In this document: positions 5,911 through 6,464 of the stretch, one piece after another
How positions within the stretch are numbered: the first letter of the stretch is position 1
Layout of the letters: each line of letters starts with the position of its first letter
NCBI GenBank assembly: GCA_030617525.1
Contig: JAUWVG010000143.1
Span: forward strand, 1 to 6,464
Reading direction: 5' to 3'
Length of the DNA stretch: 6,464 nucleotides
Origin: Candidatus Aminicenantota bacterium
GTDB taxonomy: Bacteria > Acidobacteriota > Aminicenantia > Aminicenantales > Aminicenantaceae
Notes under the pieces: generated by a model
What the model was told of the DNA's origin: nothing
What the model saw: only the letters and a program-made list of their open reading frames with translations
Databases searched by the model: none
Made by a program: the position numbers and the translations under genes

Positions 5911-6464
5911 CTAGAAGCCCCGGGCAAACATCGTCCAGAATAAATCCCCAAGTTCCCAGTATTTACTCATGGCCGCACGCGCAAAATCGTTCGTGTACTG
6001 AGTCAAAAATTTCTTGAGTTCTTCGGGATTGTCTTTGTACAGATCTTGCGCCTTCTTTTCGATACCCGGAAGCGCTGCAAACGCTTTGTCTTCAAATTCC
6101 TGAACGGCCGTCGCAATAATGTCCTTTGTGAGTCCCCATCGAACGGTCGCCAGGCGGTTGGCCCTCCGGAAGTACCAGCTGGCTGAATCCGTGCGGAATT
6201 TTTTCTGACCGCAAATTTCAAAGCTGGGCAGAAGCTCCGTCACACCCGCAAAAATCGGAATCCTGGGACTTTGACCAGGATTGTCAAAGGAAAACCAGGC
6301 GATGCCCCCCACCTCATCGGGAAGCCAATCTCTGCACTGGAGAACTTCAGAATAAGAACAGCCCGCTATGCCGATCTGCCGCTGACGAACCGCGGATTCC
6401 GGTTTCAAGGTATTCAAAAGAGTCATTAAATCTCTGCCCATCCAAGGATTAGCTACAGGACTCA
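5911..6464 (-). CDS. C69 (U34) family dipeptidase, C-terminal part; start outside window
   Basis: C-terminal 183 codons and TAG stop of a peptidase family C69 dipeptidase, an Ntn-type cysteine hydrolase that cleaves dipeptides. Family members are about 470-560 residues, so roughly the last third is here and the N-terminal nucleophile Cys is not visible. The visible part opens SPVANPWMGRDL. It contains the conserved run CSYSEVLQCRDWLPDEVGGI followed by AWFSFDNPGQSPRIPIFAGV, which is the strongest family signature. After it come SASWYFRRANRLATVRW and a helical tail ending YWELGDLFWTMFARGF, the usual C-terminal pattern. The Met at 6441 lies inside the conserved segment and is not the start: the frame stays open to the window edge. 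It is transcribed in the same direction as the exporter operon but is separated from it by 154 bases with a fresh promoter, so it is probably a separate unit. Whether it is exported cannot be judged without the N-terminus. Confidence 0.93.
   Translation of the reverse strand, partial: SPVANPWMGRDLMTLLNTLKPESAVRQRQIGIAGCSYSEVLQCRDWLPDEVGGIAWFSFDNPGQSPRIPIFAGVTELLPSFEICGQKKFRTDSASWYFRRANRLATVRWGLTKDIIATAVQEFEDKAFAALPGIEKKAQDLYKDNPEELKKFLTQYTNDFARAAMSKYWELGDLFWTMFARGF

Noticed and set aside
5900..5920. Run of eight T on the minus strand just after the dipeptidase stop, as an intrinsic terminator
   Set aside because: The only nearby GC-rich element is GCCCGGGGC, which leaves no room for a loop. 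I found no stable stem directly before the T run, so it is left unannotated.
5911..6441. Complete small protein starting at the Met at 6441
   Set aside because: The same frame stays open to the window edge and the residues before this Met (SPVANPW) belong to the conserved dipeptidase pattern, so this is a truncated long gene rather than a 176-residue protein.

Overview
All recognisable genes in this window lie on the minus strand, so the map is best read from right to left. The window is a bacterial chromosome segment of moderate base composition with tightly packed genes. It cannot be assigned to a species from sequence alone. A GldA/F/G-type ABC exporter with a DUF4340 partner, next to a C69 dipeptidase and an archaeal/deltaproteobacterial-looking APC permease, would suit Desulfobacterota, Spirochaetota or Acidobacteriota/Aminicenantes-like anaerobes. 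That is an impression from family resemblance, not a computed placement.

Right edge (5911-6464): the C-terminal 183 codons of a C69 (U34) family dipeptidase, with its N-terminal catalytic half outside the window. A 154-base non-coding gap (5757-5910) follows. It holds overlapping inverted repeats and a near-consensus sigma70-type promoter (TTGACT, 17 bases, TATAAG) pointing into the next gene, with a GAGGAG ribosome binding site.

Centre (1105-5756): a compact four-gene cassette. In transcription order it encodes an ABC ATPase (GldA type), a six-helix ABC-2 permease (GldF type), a large membrane-anchored auxiliary protein (GldG type, ABC_transp_aux) and a membrane-anchored DUF4340 protein. 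Junctions are 1, 8 (or a 4-base overlap) and 2 bases, so the genes are almost certainly cotranscribed and translationally coupled. The first two should form the membrane transporter. The last two each put a large domain outside the membrane, both contain internally duplicated folds, and both carry a Pro/Glu-rich flexible insert. The substrate is unknown, and no other gliding or type IX secretion gene is visible.

Left edge (1-1089): 15 bases after the DUF4340 stop, with no terminator between, begins an APC-superfamily amino acid permease whose 363 visible codons run off the window. It is probably the fifth gene of the same operon. No RNA genes, mobile elements, CRISPR arrays or plus-strand genes were found. 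The window therefore holds a known but functionally uncharacterised transporter module rather than a clearly new system; its most interesting aspects are the domain duplications in the GldG and DUF4340 proteins and the linked permease.
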